This document shows, piece after piece, positions 9,183 through 14,833 of a stretch of DNA of 14,833 nt. Source of the DNA: Acidobacteriota bacterium (GTDB taxonomy: Bacteria; Acidobacteriota; Terriglobia; Acidiferrales; UBA7541); contig QHZC01000563.1 of NCBI GenBank assembly GCA_003224515.1, positions 10,076 to 24,908 on the forward strand. Reading direction: 5' to 3'. Under the pieces are notes generated by a model. It was not told the origin of the DNA. It saw only the letters and a list, made by a program, of their open reading frames with translations, and did no database searches. Numbering within the stretch: position 1 is the stretch's first letter; each line of letters opens with the position of its first letter. The translations under genes and the position numbers were made by a program.

Positions 9183-9632
9183 CTAGCCGGGCCCGTTTAC
9201 GCCACTGAGAAAGCCGCCGAGATGTCCCGTCAACACTACAAGCAAGACCGCAACGCCTTCGATCGGCAGGCGGTACTTTGGCAACGAGTCCTTCGGATGG
9301 CGCCGCACGCGCAAGTGGATCCAAAACACTAGCCAGATCAGCACACTCGATAGACAACCGAGAAGCAGGTGCATGAACAGAACCCCTTTTAGCTTTTGCC
9401 CCTCAAGTTCCCACTGCCAAGCTGCAAGACCGCTCGCCACAACTGGCACAATAGAAACCGCAGCTAGCAGCAGATTGAAATACGCCGCCGCTGCCAAGGT
9501 CCGGTTTTTCGTCCACTGCCCGAAATAGTCGAACGCCACGGCTGTGAGAAACAGGGCGATGGGGAAGTGAATCAGCACCACATGCTGTGCGTGCTTCGCA
9601 AGCAATGCCTCTCGGATATCAAAGGGATGCAA
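9183..9632 (-). CDS. DUF2231 four-helix inner-membrane protein
   Basis: A 149-residue integral membrane protein of the DUF2231 family. The family signature is the HFPIAL motif at the start of helix 1 (His22). Predicted membrane segments lie at about 17-36, 45-70, 82-107 and 122-142, joined by short charged loops (HLRVRRHPKD). I chose a TTG start at 9632 because GAGGAG precedes it by five bases and because the next in-frame start would cut into the signature. The cupredoxin stop is 13 bases upstream, so the two are co-transcribed. The biochemical role of DUF2231 is unknown; relatives often lie next to cytochromes or copper proteins, which suggests a redox or haem-linked membrane function. The gene ends with TAG. 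Confidence 0.85.
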   Translation of the reverse strand: MHPFDIREALLAKHAQHVVLIHFPIALFLTAVAFDYFGQWTKNRTLAAAAYFNLLLAAVSIVPVVASGLAAWQWELEGQKLKGVLFMHLLLGCLSSVLIWLVFWIHLRVRRHPKDSLPKYRLPIEGVAVLLVVLTGHLGGFLSGVNGPG

Positions 9633-9645
9633 GGCCGCTCCTCAC

Positions 9646-10002
9646 TCACTGCGCGATGACTTTGCCGGTCATCTTCGGGTGAATCGAGCAGAAGTAGGGA
9701 AACGTTCCCGCTTTGCTAAAGGTGTAGGAAAACTTCTCGTCGGTATCCAGCACTTTGGACTTGAACGCTTTGTCCGTACTCACCACCGTATGGGGAATAT
9801 CGTCGCGATTCGTCCAGGTCACCGTCGTTCCCACCGGCACCATCAGCTCCACCGGTCCAAAACTGAAGTTGTCGATCTTCACTTCCATGGTTGCCGGCTT
9901 CTGCTGCGCGCTGGCTTCGAAGCTCTTCGGCCCTGCGCCGAGCGCTCCCATTCCAAGCACCAGCGCTGCCGCTAACCCTGCAGTAGACACACTTCTCCTC
10001 AT
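9646..10002 (-). CDS. Exported type-1 copper cupredoxin
   Basis: A 118-residue blue-copper protein of the plastocyanin/amicyanin type, expected to carry electrons or bind copper in the periplasm. ATG at 10002 has AAGGAG seven bases upstream; a longer TTG start at 10029 has no such signal. Residues 1-32 are a signal region (TAGLAAALVLGMGALGAG, then EASAQQ). The copper ligands are all present: His71 in DDIPHTV, then Cys105, His108 and Met111 in YFCSIHPKMTG. The conserved FGP..L.VPVGTTVTWTN strand precedes them. It is the middle gene of a three-gene operon, 62 bases after the metallophosphoesterase and 13 bases before DUF2231. Length and motif spacing are typical. Confidence 0.92.
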   Translation of the reverse strand: MRRSVSTAGLAAALVLGMGALGAGPKSFEASAQQKPATMEVKIDNFSFGPVELMVPVGTTVTWTNRDDIPHTVVSTDKAFKSKVLDTDEKFSYTFSKAGTFPYFCSIHPKMTGKVIAQ

Positions 10003-10064
10003 GCTTTTTCTCCTTTTTAGCTGTTTCAAATTCGAACTGATTTCTGGGTTTGGCTACGTCTCGC

Positions 10065-10976
10065 TCACGCGAGCGAAGAATCCACCACCGCCAGCGCGTG
10101 TTGCCCTTGAACGTAGTTCACGTCCGTGATTCCCAAGACGCTCTTCAATTGCTCGGCCGGCACTTTCATCGGTCCCGGCGAATCGGCCTTGCCCGGTTGC
10201 GGCTGTGGAAACGCTGTGGACGCCGCGGTGTGAAACGTCACGTTGCCTTCGACCTTTTGCAACGTCTGGTGGATATGGCCGTTGAGCACCGTCACCGAAT
10301 CCGGATACACGCTCCACAGCGGAATGTGCGCAAACACCACGATCGGCGTGCTGTGCTTCAAATGCTTCACGTCGTCTTCTAGCCACTCGAGCTGCTCGTG
10401 CCCTAGCGTCCCGAGGCCGCCGGCTTTCAGGTTCATCACGTTCACCAGCCCAACGAAATGCACGCCCTTCTTGTCAAAGCTGTACCATCCTGTTCCTTTG
10501 GCGTCTTTTCCGTACCGTTCCAGGTACTGCTTGCCGTCATCGTTCAGCACGTCGTGTTCCCCCGGCACGAAGAATACTTCCTTCGCGCTCGCACTCCTCA
10601 AGATTTGGTCCACGGTGTCAAATTCTTCGGGTTTCGAGAGGTGGCTTATATCCCCCGTGTGCAACATGAATTCGGGTGGCGTCGCCAAACCATTAACTTT
10701 GTCTACGGCCGCCTTCAGTGTCCCTACCACATCCAGGTTCGCCGCCTTATTAAATCCCATGTGGCTGTCGCTGATTTGCACAAAGCTCAGCTCGCCCATG
10801 GCTTCCTTGGACCCTAACTCCGGCAGCCGGCTCAGGCTGTAGGACTTCAAGACGCCCCCTTGTATCACGCAGAAAGCGCCCGTTCCCGCCCACGCCATGC
10901 ATTTCAGGAATCCACGGCGGTCGATCCCGTCATGGTTGTGATCGTGCAAAATCTCATCCTTTATCTTTTCGGACAT
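10065..10976 (-). CDS. Tat-exported calcineurin-like metallophosphoesterase with a probable internal deletion
   Basis: A 303-residue phosphoesterase that would hydrolyse phosphate esters using two metal ions outside the cytoplasm. ATG at 10976 has AGGAGG seven bases upstream. A twin-arginine signal (DRRGFLK at 19-25, then a hydrophobic stretch to about 41) indicates folded export. Metal-binding motifs appear in order: SDSH (Asp70, His72), GDISH (Asp109), GEHD (140-142, in place of the commoner GNHD), FAHIPLW (His217) and GHIHQ (His234, His236). The stretch between FAHIPLW and GHIHQ is only about 12 residues (SVYPDSVTVLN). From memory, relatives carry roughly 20 more residues here, so an in-frame deletion near 10306 is suspected and could impair folding or activity. 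It leads the operon with the cupredoxin and DUF2231 genes and is divergent from the sigma factor. The native substrate is unknown. Confidence 0.85.
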   Translation of the reverse strand: MSEKIKDEILHDHNHDGIDRRGFLKCMAWAGTGAFCVIQGGVLKSYSLSRLPELGSKEAMGELSFVQISDSHMGFNKAANLDVVGTLKAAVDKVNGLATPPEFMLHTGDISHLSKPEEFDTVDQILRSASAKEVFFVPGEHDVLNDDGKQYLERYGKDAKGTGWYSFDKKGVHFVGLVNVMNLKAGGLGTLGHEQLEWLEDDVKHLKHSTPIVVFAHIPLWSVYPDSVTVLNGHIHQTLQKVEGNVTFHTAASTAFPQPQPGKADSPGPMKVPAEQLKSVLGITDVNYVQGQHALAVVDSSLA

Positions 10977-11149
10977 CCCTATTCCTCCTCGCCTACTACT
11001 TCTTTCTTTATTCCATTCTCCGCCTGCCATTTACTGGCAGCACAAGATGGATGGGACTTGCCTGCGCCTTCGTTCGACGCGCTTACGTTCACCAAGACTG
11101 GGGCGGCGCCTGTGTTATTCCCAATTCATCCGCGTTCTTGACTCACTTT

Positions 11150-11174
11150 GGTTGTTCGTCACAAGAGAACGACC
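11150..11174. promoter_or_regulatory. Imperfect inverted repeat in the divergent promoter region
   Basis: GGTTGTTC (11150-11157) and GAACGACC (11167-11174) form an 8-bp dyad with one G-T pair, around a 9-base spacer. It lies between the divergent phosphoesterase and sigma-factor genes and could be an operator. It has no T-tract and does not look like a terminator. This is pattern evidence only. Confidence 0.3.
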
Positions 11175-11204
11175 GTCGAGAATAAAATCGCCATCCAGCC
11201 GGTT

Positions 11205-11216
11205 TTCACATGTGAA
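11205..11216. promoter_or_regulatory. Perfect 12-bp palindrome upstream of the ECF sigma gene
   Basis: TTCACATGTGAA is a perfect palindrome whose last base is 28 bases before the sigma-factor GTG, flanked by GGTT on the left and CC on the right. Position and symmetry suit a dimeric repressor or activator site controlling the sigma gene and perhaps the divergent phosphoesterase operon. It is not a CRP consensus. No matching factor is encoded in the window. Confidence 0.4.
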
Positions 11217-11244
11217 CCTCACTGATCAGCGGAAAGGTTTAGGC

Positions 11245-11709
11245 GTGTTGAATCCCGATGACCGGGTGCGTTTCGAGCAGCTCGTGCTCACGCATCTTGA
11301 CGCCGCCTTCAACCTCGCGCGCTGTATTTTACGCAGCCGCACCGATGCGGAAGACGTGACACAGGAAGCCATGCTTCGCGCCTATCGCTTCTTCGGTAGT
11401 TTTCATGGTGGCGATGCGCGCGCATGGCTGCTGCAGATCGTCCGTAATACTTGCTATACGTGGTTGGAAAAGAGTCTGATGGAGGAATTCAATGAAGAGC
11501 TGCACCGGCGGCCTTGCGCCACGCCCGAATCCATGGCCATCGCGGGAAATGATCGCGAGCACCTTACCCACGCTCTCGAAACGCTGAGTGTTGCCTTATC
11601 CGCGAGCAACAGATTCTCCCCTCATTTCATGACCAGGGGGGTAAGGAGCGATCTGCTGGACGCGACGAGCGCAAGTGCAGGCGCTCGTGTCGGCGGGATT
11701 GACGGATGA
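11245..11709 (+). CDS. ECF-type sigma factor lacking a recognisable region 4
   Basis: The N-terminal 110 or so residues are an extracytoplasmic-function sigma factor. I chose GTG at 11245 (MLNPDDRVRFEQLV) because AAAGG lies seven bases upstream. Region 2, which binds core RNA polymerase and the -10 element, is clear: HLDAAFNLARCILRSRTDAEDVTQEAMLRAYRFF at about 17-50, then GDARAWLLQIVRNTCY. The linker (PESMAIAGNDREHLTHALETL) is also typical. At about residue 113 the family sequence stops, where relatives have a region-4 helix-turn-helix of 50-60 residues that reads the -35 element. Instead there are 40 unrelated residues (SVALSASNRFSPHF and on) ending at TGA 11709. A possible region-4 tail (RRAQVQALV, in another frame near 11662-11690) hints at a deletion plus frameshift. 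The product, 154 residues, is short for the family and may be inactive. No anti-sigma gene follows. Confidence 0.72.
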   Translation: MLNPDDRVRFEQLVLTHLDAAFNLARCILRSRTDAEDVTQEAMLRAYRFFGSFHGGDARAWLLQIVRNTCYTWLEKSLMEEFNEELHRRPCATPESMAIAGNDREHLTHALETLSVALSASNRFSPHFMTRGVRSDLLDATSASAGARVGGIDG

Positions 11710-11749
11710 GTCCGACTGCTGCCCGGACTTTCCCGGGGCGTATCTGGTG

Positions 11750-11770
11750 AGCCCGCGCACGGCGGGCTTT
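11750..11770 (+). terminator. Possible weak terminator hairpin after the sigma gene
   Basis: AGCCCGC (11750-11756) and GCGGGCT (11762-11768) form a perfect GC-rich 7-bp stem with a 5-base loop, 40 bases past the sigma stop. Only two further T follow the stem, so termination would be weak. The stem is clear; the function is inferred. Confidence 0.4.
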
Positions 11771-11842
11771 ACCGTGTGTAGCGGGTCAGGATGCGGAGGA
11801 GGGCGAATCAAATCGAAAAGAATGAGAGGCTAGCGAAAGGCC

Positions 11843-11881
11843 GCCCCACCCTTTCTGCACAAACCGCGGAAAGGATGGGGC
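11843..11881. repeat. Imperfect inverted repeat (GCCCCACCCTTTC type)
   Basis: GCCCCACCCTTTC (11843-11855) pairs with GAAAGGATGGGGC (11869-11881) at 12 of 13 positions, the remaining one being a possible wobble pair, around a 13-base spacer. The rest of 11771-11970 shows no convincing gene. I recall similar GGGTGGGGCAC-type hairpins scattered between genes in Acidobacteriota, so this may be a dispersed palindromic repeat. It could also act as a hairpin in the leader of the downstream small operon. The copy number cannot be judged from one window. Confidence 0.55.
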
Positions 11882-11988
11882 ACCCACCCGTATACCTCCT
11901 CCATGATAATCCGCCAGCAGATTCGAGGCTTCTCCCTATCCCGAATCCCGGAGGCTTGCACCCTTACATACAGAAGGAGGCCCATTCG

Positions 11989-12228
11989 ATGATGAAACCT
12001 AACTCAGGTGTTGCGAACAAGGGCATAGAACGAATGCTCGAACTCTCGGCGGATGCGCACATACGAAGACGGGGGACGGTTAAGGATTCTCCGGAGTTTC
12101 ACAATCTAACCGGGGCGATAGCAGCCTACGGAAAAGCGCTCGCGCTTCTCACAGCACTTCAACAACGGGAAGAATTCTACGCCATGATCGGTCACCATGA
12201 CGTGCCCGGCTGCGTTGCACCGTGCTAG
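11989..12228 (+). CDS. Small unrecognised protein (79 residues)
   Basis: The open frame extends further upstream, but I place the start at ATG 11989 because AGGAGG sits eight bases before it; a second ATG follows immediately. The product is soluble, with no signal peptide or membrane helix. The first half is basic (ERMLELSADAHIRRRGTVK). The second contains one amphipathic helix (GAIAAYGKALALLTALQQREEFYAMIG) and ends GHHDVPGCVAPC. The His and Cys residues in the tail could bind a metal, but no known motif is evident. I do not recognise the family. The gene is followed after 21 bases by a zinc-ribbon gene on the same strand, and the two probably form an operon. The strong ribosome binding site is the best evidence that it is translated. 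Confidence 0.6.
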   Translation: MMKPNSGVANKGIERMLELSADAHIRRRGTVKDSPEFHNLTGAIAAYGKALALLTALQQREEFYAMIGHHDVPGCVAPC

Positions 12229-12249
12229 TTGAGGAAAGGCTGATCCAAT

Positions 12250-12351
12250 ATGTGGCGCAAAAATTGTCCCGTCTGCCAGCAACCGATGGCAAAGAAACTT
12301 CCCACGGAGACGGTGCCTTGCCCCTGCGGCAAGTACGTCTGGAAGGGTTAG
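12250..12351 (+). CDS. 33-residue zinc-ribbon microprotein
   Basis: A short frame starting at ATG 12250 encodes a 33-residue basic protein with two cysteine knuckles: CPVC at residues 6-9 and CPCG with its cysteines at 25 and 27, then KYVWKG and a TAG. The pattern is CxxC-x15-CxC, a compact zinc ribbon like those at the ends of larger proteins and in small acidobacterial and proteobacterial hypothetical proteins. An AGGAAAGG sequence lies ten bases upstream. It follows the 79-residue gene by 21 bases and is probably co-transcribed with it. It could bind nucleic acid or a protein partner. The cysteine pattern strongly suggests a real protein rather than a chance frame. The last 49 bases before the convergent hydrolase gene hold no clear terminator. 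Confidence 0.6.
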   Translation: MWRKNCPVCQQPMAKKLPTETVPCPCGKYVWKG

Positions 12352-12400
12352 GCGCCCTGATTCAATACTTCTCCTGATTGCCGGCACGAATTACGATCGG

Positions 12401-13255
12401 CTAAAGGCTATTCAAGAACTCCTGGAGAGCCGTGCGGTATTGAGTTGGGGCTATGAGGGAGGACTCTTCGTGGCAGTAACCGTTGATTTGAAGAAAGTTT
12501 TTGGGAGGAAGGGCCTCGTCATACACTTCCCGGCCAAATTGAAAAGGAATAACGGGATCCTGACTGCAGTGGACGATTAGAACGGGAGCGTGGATTTCCT
12601 TTAGCCAGACTCGCGTATCGAACTGCCCATGCATAAGAAGGCTGACGCCTGGGAGAAACCAAAAAATCTTGCGGGCGACTCGAGAAGCGGAAGGAAATGG
12701 GGCCTCAAGCACCACACCAGCGACTTGGCGGTGAGTTGCCAAGTGAGTGGCGACAGCCGTGCCGAGGGATTGGCCGAAGGAAATGATCACTTTGCGATCG
12801 ATACCTTTTGAGTTCACGAGGTATTCATGGGCGGCTTCGGCATCACGGTAGACTCCGGCTTCGCTCGGCTTTCCTTCGCTGCGGCCGTAACCGCGGTATT
12901 CCAGGGCAAATACATTTACATGTATACCGTGGAGAAATTCATAGGTCGGTGCGCGGTTGGCGATGTTGGAGGCGTTACCGTGAAAAGCGAGAAAAGTAAA
13001 TCTTGCCTTGTCGTCAGGGATCCACCACGCGTGGAGCTTGACACCGTCAGAGGCTGTGAGCCAAATGTCTTCAACATTCAGACCACGAGGATGCCAGTCG
13101 CCGTCGAGGCGGCCGGGATAGTTTGGGATAAAGATCAGGCGCGATTCGAACATGCGGACGAGCGCCAAGACCGAGAGGTAGGCGAGAAGGATGGAGAGGA
13201 AGTGGCTCAAGAGATGGCGGTAGAAAGGTTTTCTTGAGGCATTCGGGGTTTCCAC
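12401..13255 (-). CDS. Membrane-anchored alpha/beta hydrolase (ABHD13/Bem46-like)
   Basis: A 284-residue serine hydrolase of the alpha/beta fold, of the group related to Bem46/ABHD12-17 and bacterial YqkD-type esterases. An N-terminal hydrophobic helix (HLLSHFLSILLAYLSVLALV, about 14-33) would anchor it in the inner membrane with the catalytic domain outside. The conserved R.IF.P.YP segment (39-47) follows. The oxyanion motif is FHGNAS (91-96), the strand-turn motif EYRGYGRSEG (119-128), the nucleophile Ser163 in GQSLG, the acid Asp233 in SQDPVIP, and His262 in GYCHEE. All three catalytic residues are present and the length is normal. The best start is GTG at 13255, with no good ribosome binding site, so the exact N-terminus is uncertain. 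The substrate is unknown, perhaps an acyl ester or thioester. Confidence 0.88.
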   Translation of the reverse strand: METPNASRKPFYRHLLSHFLSILLAYLSVLALVRMFESRLIFIPNYPGRLDGDWHPRGLNVEDIWLTASDGVKLHAWWIPDDKARFTFLAFHGNASNIANRAPTYEFLHGIHVNVFALEYRGYGRSEGKPSEAGVYRDAEAAHEYLVNSKGIDRKVIISFGQSLGTAVATHLATHRQVAGVVLEAPFPSASRVARKIFWFLPGVSLLMHGQFDTRVWLKEIHAPVLIVHCSQDPVIPFQFGREVYDEALPPKNFLQINGYCHEESSLIAPTQYRTALQEFLNSL

Positions 13256-13337
13256 TGGGGTGACTTGAGAATAGTTTAATATGGGCGGGAAAGTAAATGC
13301 GAAAGTTGAGGGAAAGCTAAGTGGGGTAGGGCAAGAG

Positions 13338-13388
13338 TCGGGGACGGTACATGTCCGCGAAGCGCGTTACATGTCCACTCTGCCCCGA
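13338..13388. repeat. 51-bp palindromic element with internal direct repeats
   Basis: The element is bounded by TCGGGG (13338-13343) and its complement CCCCGA (13383-13388). Inside are two copies of TACATGTCC (13348-13356 and 13368-13376), each carrying the palindrome ACATGT, around a small hairpin CGCG-AAG-CGCG (13356-13366). It lies in the noncoding space (13256-13450) between the hydrolase start and the decayed cytochrome gene. The layout resembles short dispersed palindromes of the REP or MITE class or a remnant transposon end, but no transposase is nearby. A regulatory role is also possible. Confidence 0.5.
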
Positions 13389-13450
13389 TGTTTGCATTTG
13401 TAGTCCTTTGCGCGTCCTTAGTTCAGAATACAATGCGGTAGTGACGGCTC

Positions 13451-13705
13451 CTAGCCGGACGGAGGTCCTAGCGTGAGGATGGCGCTTAGCCCACGGCCGC
13501 TTGTCCTCGTAAGTGAGCATGGAGAAGGTGCGGCCTCGCCCGGCCGGTGGCAGGTCTGGCAGTGTTTCTGCAGAATCGGCGCCACCTCCTTCGTAAACGT
13601 GGGCGGAGGATTGCCCGGTTCCTGCGCACCCAGGTGGTCTGCGCAACACAACGCGACCGCCAGCAGAAGCTCTAAACCTTTAACCAAGCGTCGGATTACT
13701 TCCAT
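13451..13705 (-). pseudogene. Decayed N-terminal piece of a cytochrome-c-type protein
   Basis: ATG at 13705 with AGGA four bases upstream opens a frame with a signal peptide (LVKGLELLLAVALCCADHLGA, about 7-27) and then the planctomycete/acidobacterial cytochrome motif TFTKEVAPILQKHCQTCHRPGEAAP, with haem-binding CQTCH at 49-53. After this the frame is lost: the expected continuation FSMLTYEDKRPWAK appears in another frame, as if one T were missing near 13525. Family likeness ends altogether by about 13480; a TAG in the original frame lies at 13451. Intact relatives have several hundred residues with further domains, so this is a truncated pseudogene. Its ATG lies inside the last codons of the upstream FG-GAP gene, with a 10-base overlap (ATGGAAGTAA), which suggests the two were once translationally coupled. 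Confidence 0.72.
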
Positions 13706-14833
13706 TTTTCCTGGCCTTCCACGATGGTGATGTAGCGGTCGATAGGAAGATCCTTGAAGCGCTGTGTTTCGCCACCGGGGAGGGGCCATTTTACGTCAAG
13801 ACAATCGATTTTCTCGCGCTTTCCTATACCCAACACGATGCGCGGGTCATGATCAGAAAGGTAGCTGCCTCCGCCGACTTTCACGCGCCTGCGTTTCAAG
13901 TTTCCAGCCTGGTAGGTGACAACGGCACCGACAGCGTCGGGATTGGACTTTTTCCCTCGAAGATGAATTCCCAGCCAGTGATTTTGTCTGCCGGCATTGT
14001 TGCGGAGAAGGAGCGGCGCGCCATTATTGACGCAGATCAGGACGTCAACCGCGCCGTCGTTATCGAAATCACCGAGTGCCAATCCACGCGAGGACCTCGG
14101 TATGGCAAAAACAGGGCCGCTCTGTGCGCTGACGTCTTGGAAGGACTTCCCAGTGTTGTGAAACAACAGGAGCGGCTCTTCGTAAGTGACCTCGCCGTGC
14201 AAGGAGCTGATGAGGTCATCCGGGTTGCCGTTGGCGAGAAACAGATCCAGGTCCCCGTCATTGTCATAGTCAAAAAATTTCAAACCCCAGCCACTCATGA
14301 ATTTTGTGGCCTTGCCGATGCCGGTAGGAAGCGCTACGTCGTCAAATGTTTCGTCATGATTGCTTTTGTATATGGCGAACATTTCGCGGTCCAGGTTCGC
14401 CACGAACAGGTCCATCCATCCATCATCATTGAAATCGGCAGAGTCCACGCCCATGCCGGATCGCGCCCGGCCACTATCACTGTAAGCAACGCCGGCAGTC
14501 GTGGCGATCTCATCGAATTTTCCCTTGCCACGATTGATGAAGAGAAAATTGGCCACCGTGTCGTTGCTTACCCAAAGGTCGATCAGTCCGTCGTTGTTGA
14601 TGTCGGTCGCAACCACGCCCCATACCTTGCCGAGGCGACTGGCGATGCCGGACTCCTTGCTGACGTCGGTGAACGTGCCGTCACCGTTGTTGTGGAACAG
14701 CCAGCTGGGCATGGGGGAATAAATCTTGGGAATGCAATAGTGATGACGGCCGTCATCGTGGATTCCGCAGGGTTTGTTGAGTTCCTTGCTGAAATCCACG
14801 AAGCGCCCTACGAATAGGTCAAGGCGGCCATCA
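13696..14833 (-). CDS. FG-GAP/ASPIC-UnbV (CRTAC1-like) secreted protein, partial
   Basis: The C-terminal 378 or so codons of a beta-propeller protein; the frame is open to the right edge, so the N-terminus is missing. Repeated calcium-binding loops of the FG-GAP/VCBS kind are visible: DGRLDLF at the edge, DINNDGLIDL, DFNDDGWMDLF, DYDNDGDLDLF and DFDNDGAVDVL, each with the FxDVS-type strand between them (DGTFTDVSKESG). The last 100 residues are an ASPIC/UnbV domain (NHWLGIHLRGK, DAVGAVV, VGGGSYLSDHDPR, VKWPLPGGE). Such proteins are exported and are thought to bind ligands or partners; no enzymatic activity is assured. They are common in Acidobacteriota next to TPR proteins and CxxCH cytochromes. 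The stop at 13696-13698 overlaps the start of the cytochrome-type gene. The visible part is intact. Confidence 0.9.
   Translation of the reverse strand, partial: DGRLDLFVGRFVDFSKELNKPCGIHDDGRHHYCIPKIYSPMPSWLFHNNGDGTFTDVSKESGIASRLGKVWGVVATDINNDGLIDLWVSNDTVANFLFINRGKGKFDEIATTAGVAYSDSGRARSGMGVDSADFNDDGWMDLFVANLDREMFAIYKSNHDETFDDVALPTGIGKATKFMSGWGLKFFDYDNDGDLDLFLANGNPDDLISSLHGEVTYEEPLLLFHNTGKSFQDVSAQSGPVFAIPRSSRGLALGDFDNDGAVDVLICVNNGAPLLLRNNAGRQNHWLGIHLRGKKSNPDAVGAVVTYQAGNLKRRRVKVGGGSYLSDHDPRIVLGIGKREKIDCLDVKWPLPGGETQRFKDLPIDRYITIVEGQEKWK

Noticed and set aside
9106..9357. Minus-strand 83-codon frame overlapping the end of the DUF2231 gene
   Set aside because: Arg-rich shadow frame with no start signal; the DUF2231 frame explains the overlap.
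10243..10842. Plus-strand open frame of 199 codons opposite the metallophosphoesterase
   Set aside because: The minus strand has the full set of metallophosphoesterase motifs and a strong ribosome site; the antisense frame is Ser/Pro/Cys-rich and matches nothing known.
11138..11182. Sigma-70 style promoter using TTGACT near 11138 for the sigma gene
   Set aside because: No acceptable -10 hexamer lies at 16-18 bases; a TAAAAT-like sequence further on is too distant.
12106..12387. Minus-strand 93-codon frame opposite the two small plus-strand genes
   Set aside because: No ribosome site or domain. The plus strand has ribosome sites and a cysteine pattern typical of a zinc ribbon.
13849..14817. 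Plus-strand open frame of 322 codons opposite the FG-GAP gene
   Set aside because: The minus strand encodes clear calcium-loop repeats and an ASPIC/UnbV domain. The antisense frame is a by-product of the repeated Asp/Gly codons.

Overview
The window looks like accessory chromosome from a soil-type Acidobacteriota bacterium (Terriglobia/Bryobacter/Solibacter-like). This is inferred from gene families, not from a marker gene. The evidence is a ~1250-residue TonB-dependent receptor with an N-terminal carboxypeptidase-regulatory domain, a secreted TPR protein, an FG-GAP/ASPIC-UnbV (CRTAC1-like) protein next to a CxxCH cytochrome, several secreted glycoside hydrolases, and a Tat-exported metallophosphoesterase next to a cupredoxin. 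No tRNA, rRNA, CRISPR array or transposase is visible. Most genes are on the minus strand.

Region 1 (1-8993) is a polysaccharide-type locus in partial decay. After the last 28 codons of a plus-strand gene (1-87), everything reads right to left: a small secreted protein (8993-8742), a remnant of a GH2 glycosidase (8761-8504), a GH123/DUF4091-type glycosidase split by one in-frame TAG (8492-6858), an intact outer-membrane receptor (6761-3015) closed by a strong intrinsic terminator (2990-2955), a TPR protein (2905-1631) and a GH30 glycosidase broken by a frameshift with apparent loss of a few codons (1611-135). The receptor and TPR protein are intact, while all three glycosidases are damaged.

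Region 2 (9183-11709) is a divergent locus. Leftward runs a tight operon: Tat-exported metallophosphoesterase, type-1 copper cupredoxin, four-helix DUF2231 membrane protein. Rightward is an ECF sigma factor that has region 2 but no recognisable region 4. The ~270-bp space between them carries a perfect 12-bp palindrome and an imperfect inverted repeat, both candidate operators. The phosphoesterase seems to lack about 20 residues between two metal-binding motifs.

Region 3 (11710-12400) has two hairpin-forming repeats, then a small plus-strand operon encoding a 79-residue unrecognised protein and a 33-residue zinc-ribbon protein.

Region 4 (12401-14833) is leftward: an FG-GAP/ASPIC-UnbV protein entering from the right edge, overlapped at its stop by the start of a decayed cytochrome-c-type gene, a ~50-bp palindromic element, and a membrane-anchored alpha/beta hydrolase.

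The recurring theme is gene erosion (a nonsense codon, frameshifts, internal deletions, chimeric junctions) beside intact neighbours. Whether this is real pseudogenisation or assembly/consensus error in a metagenome-derived contig cannot be settled from the sequence alone.
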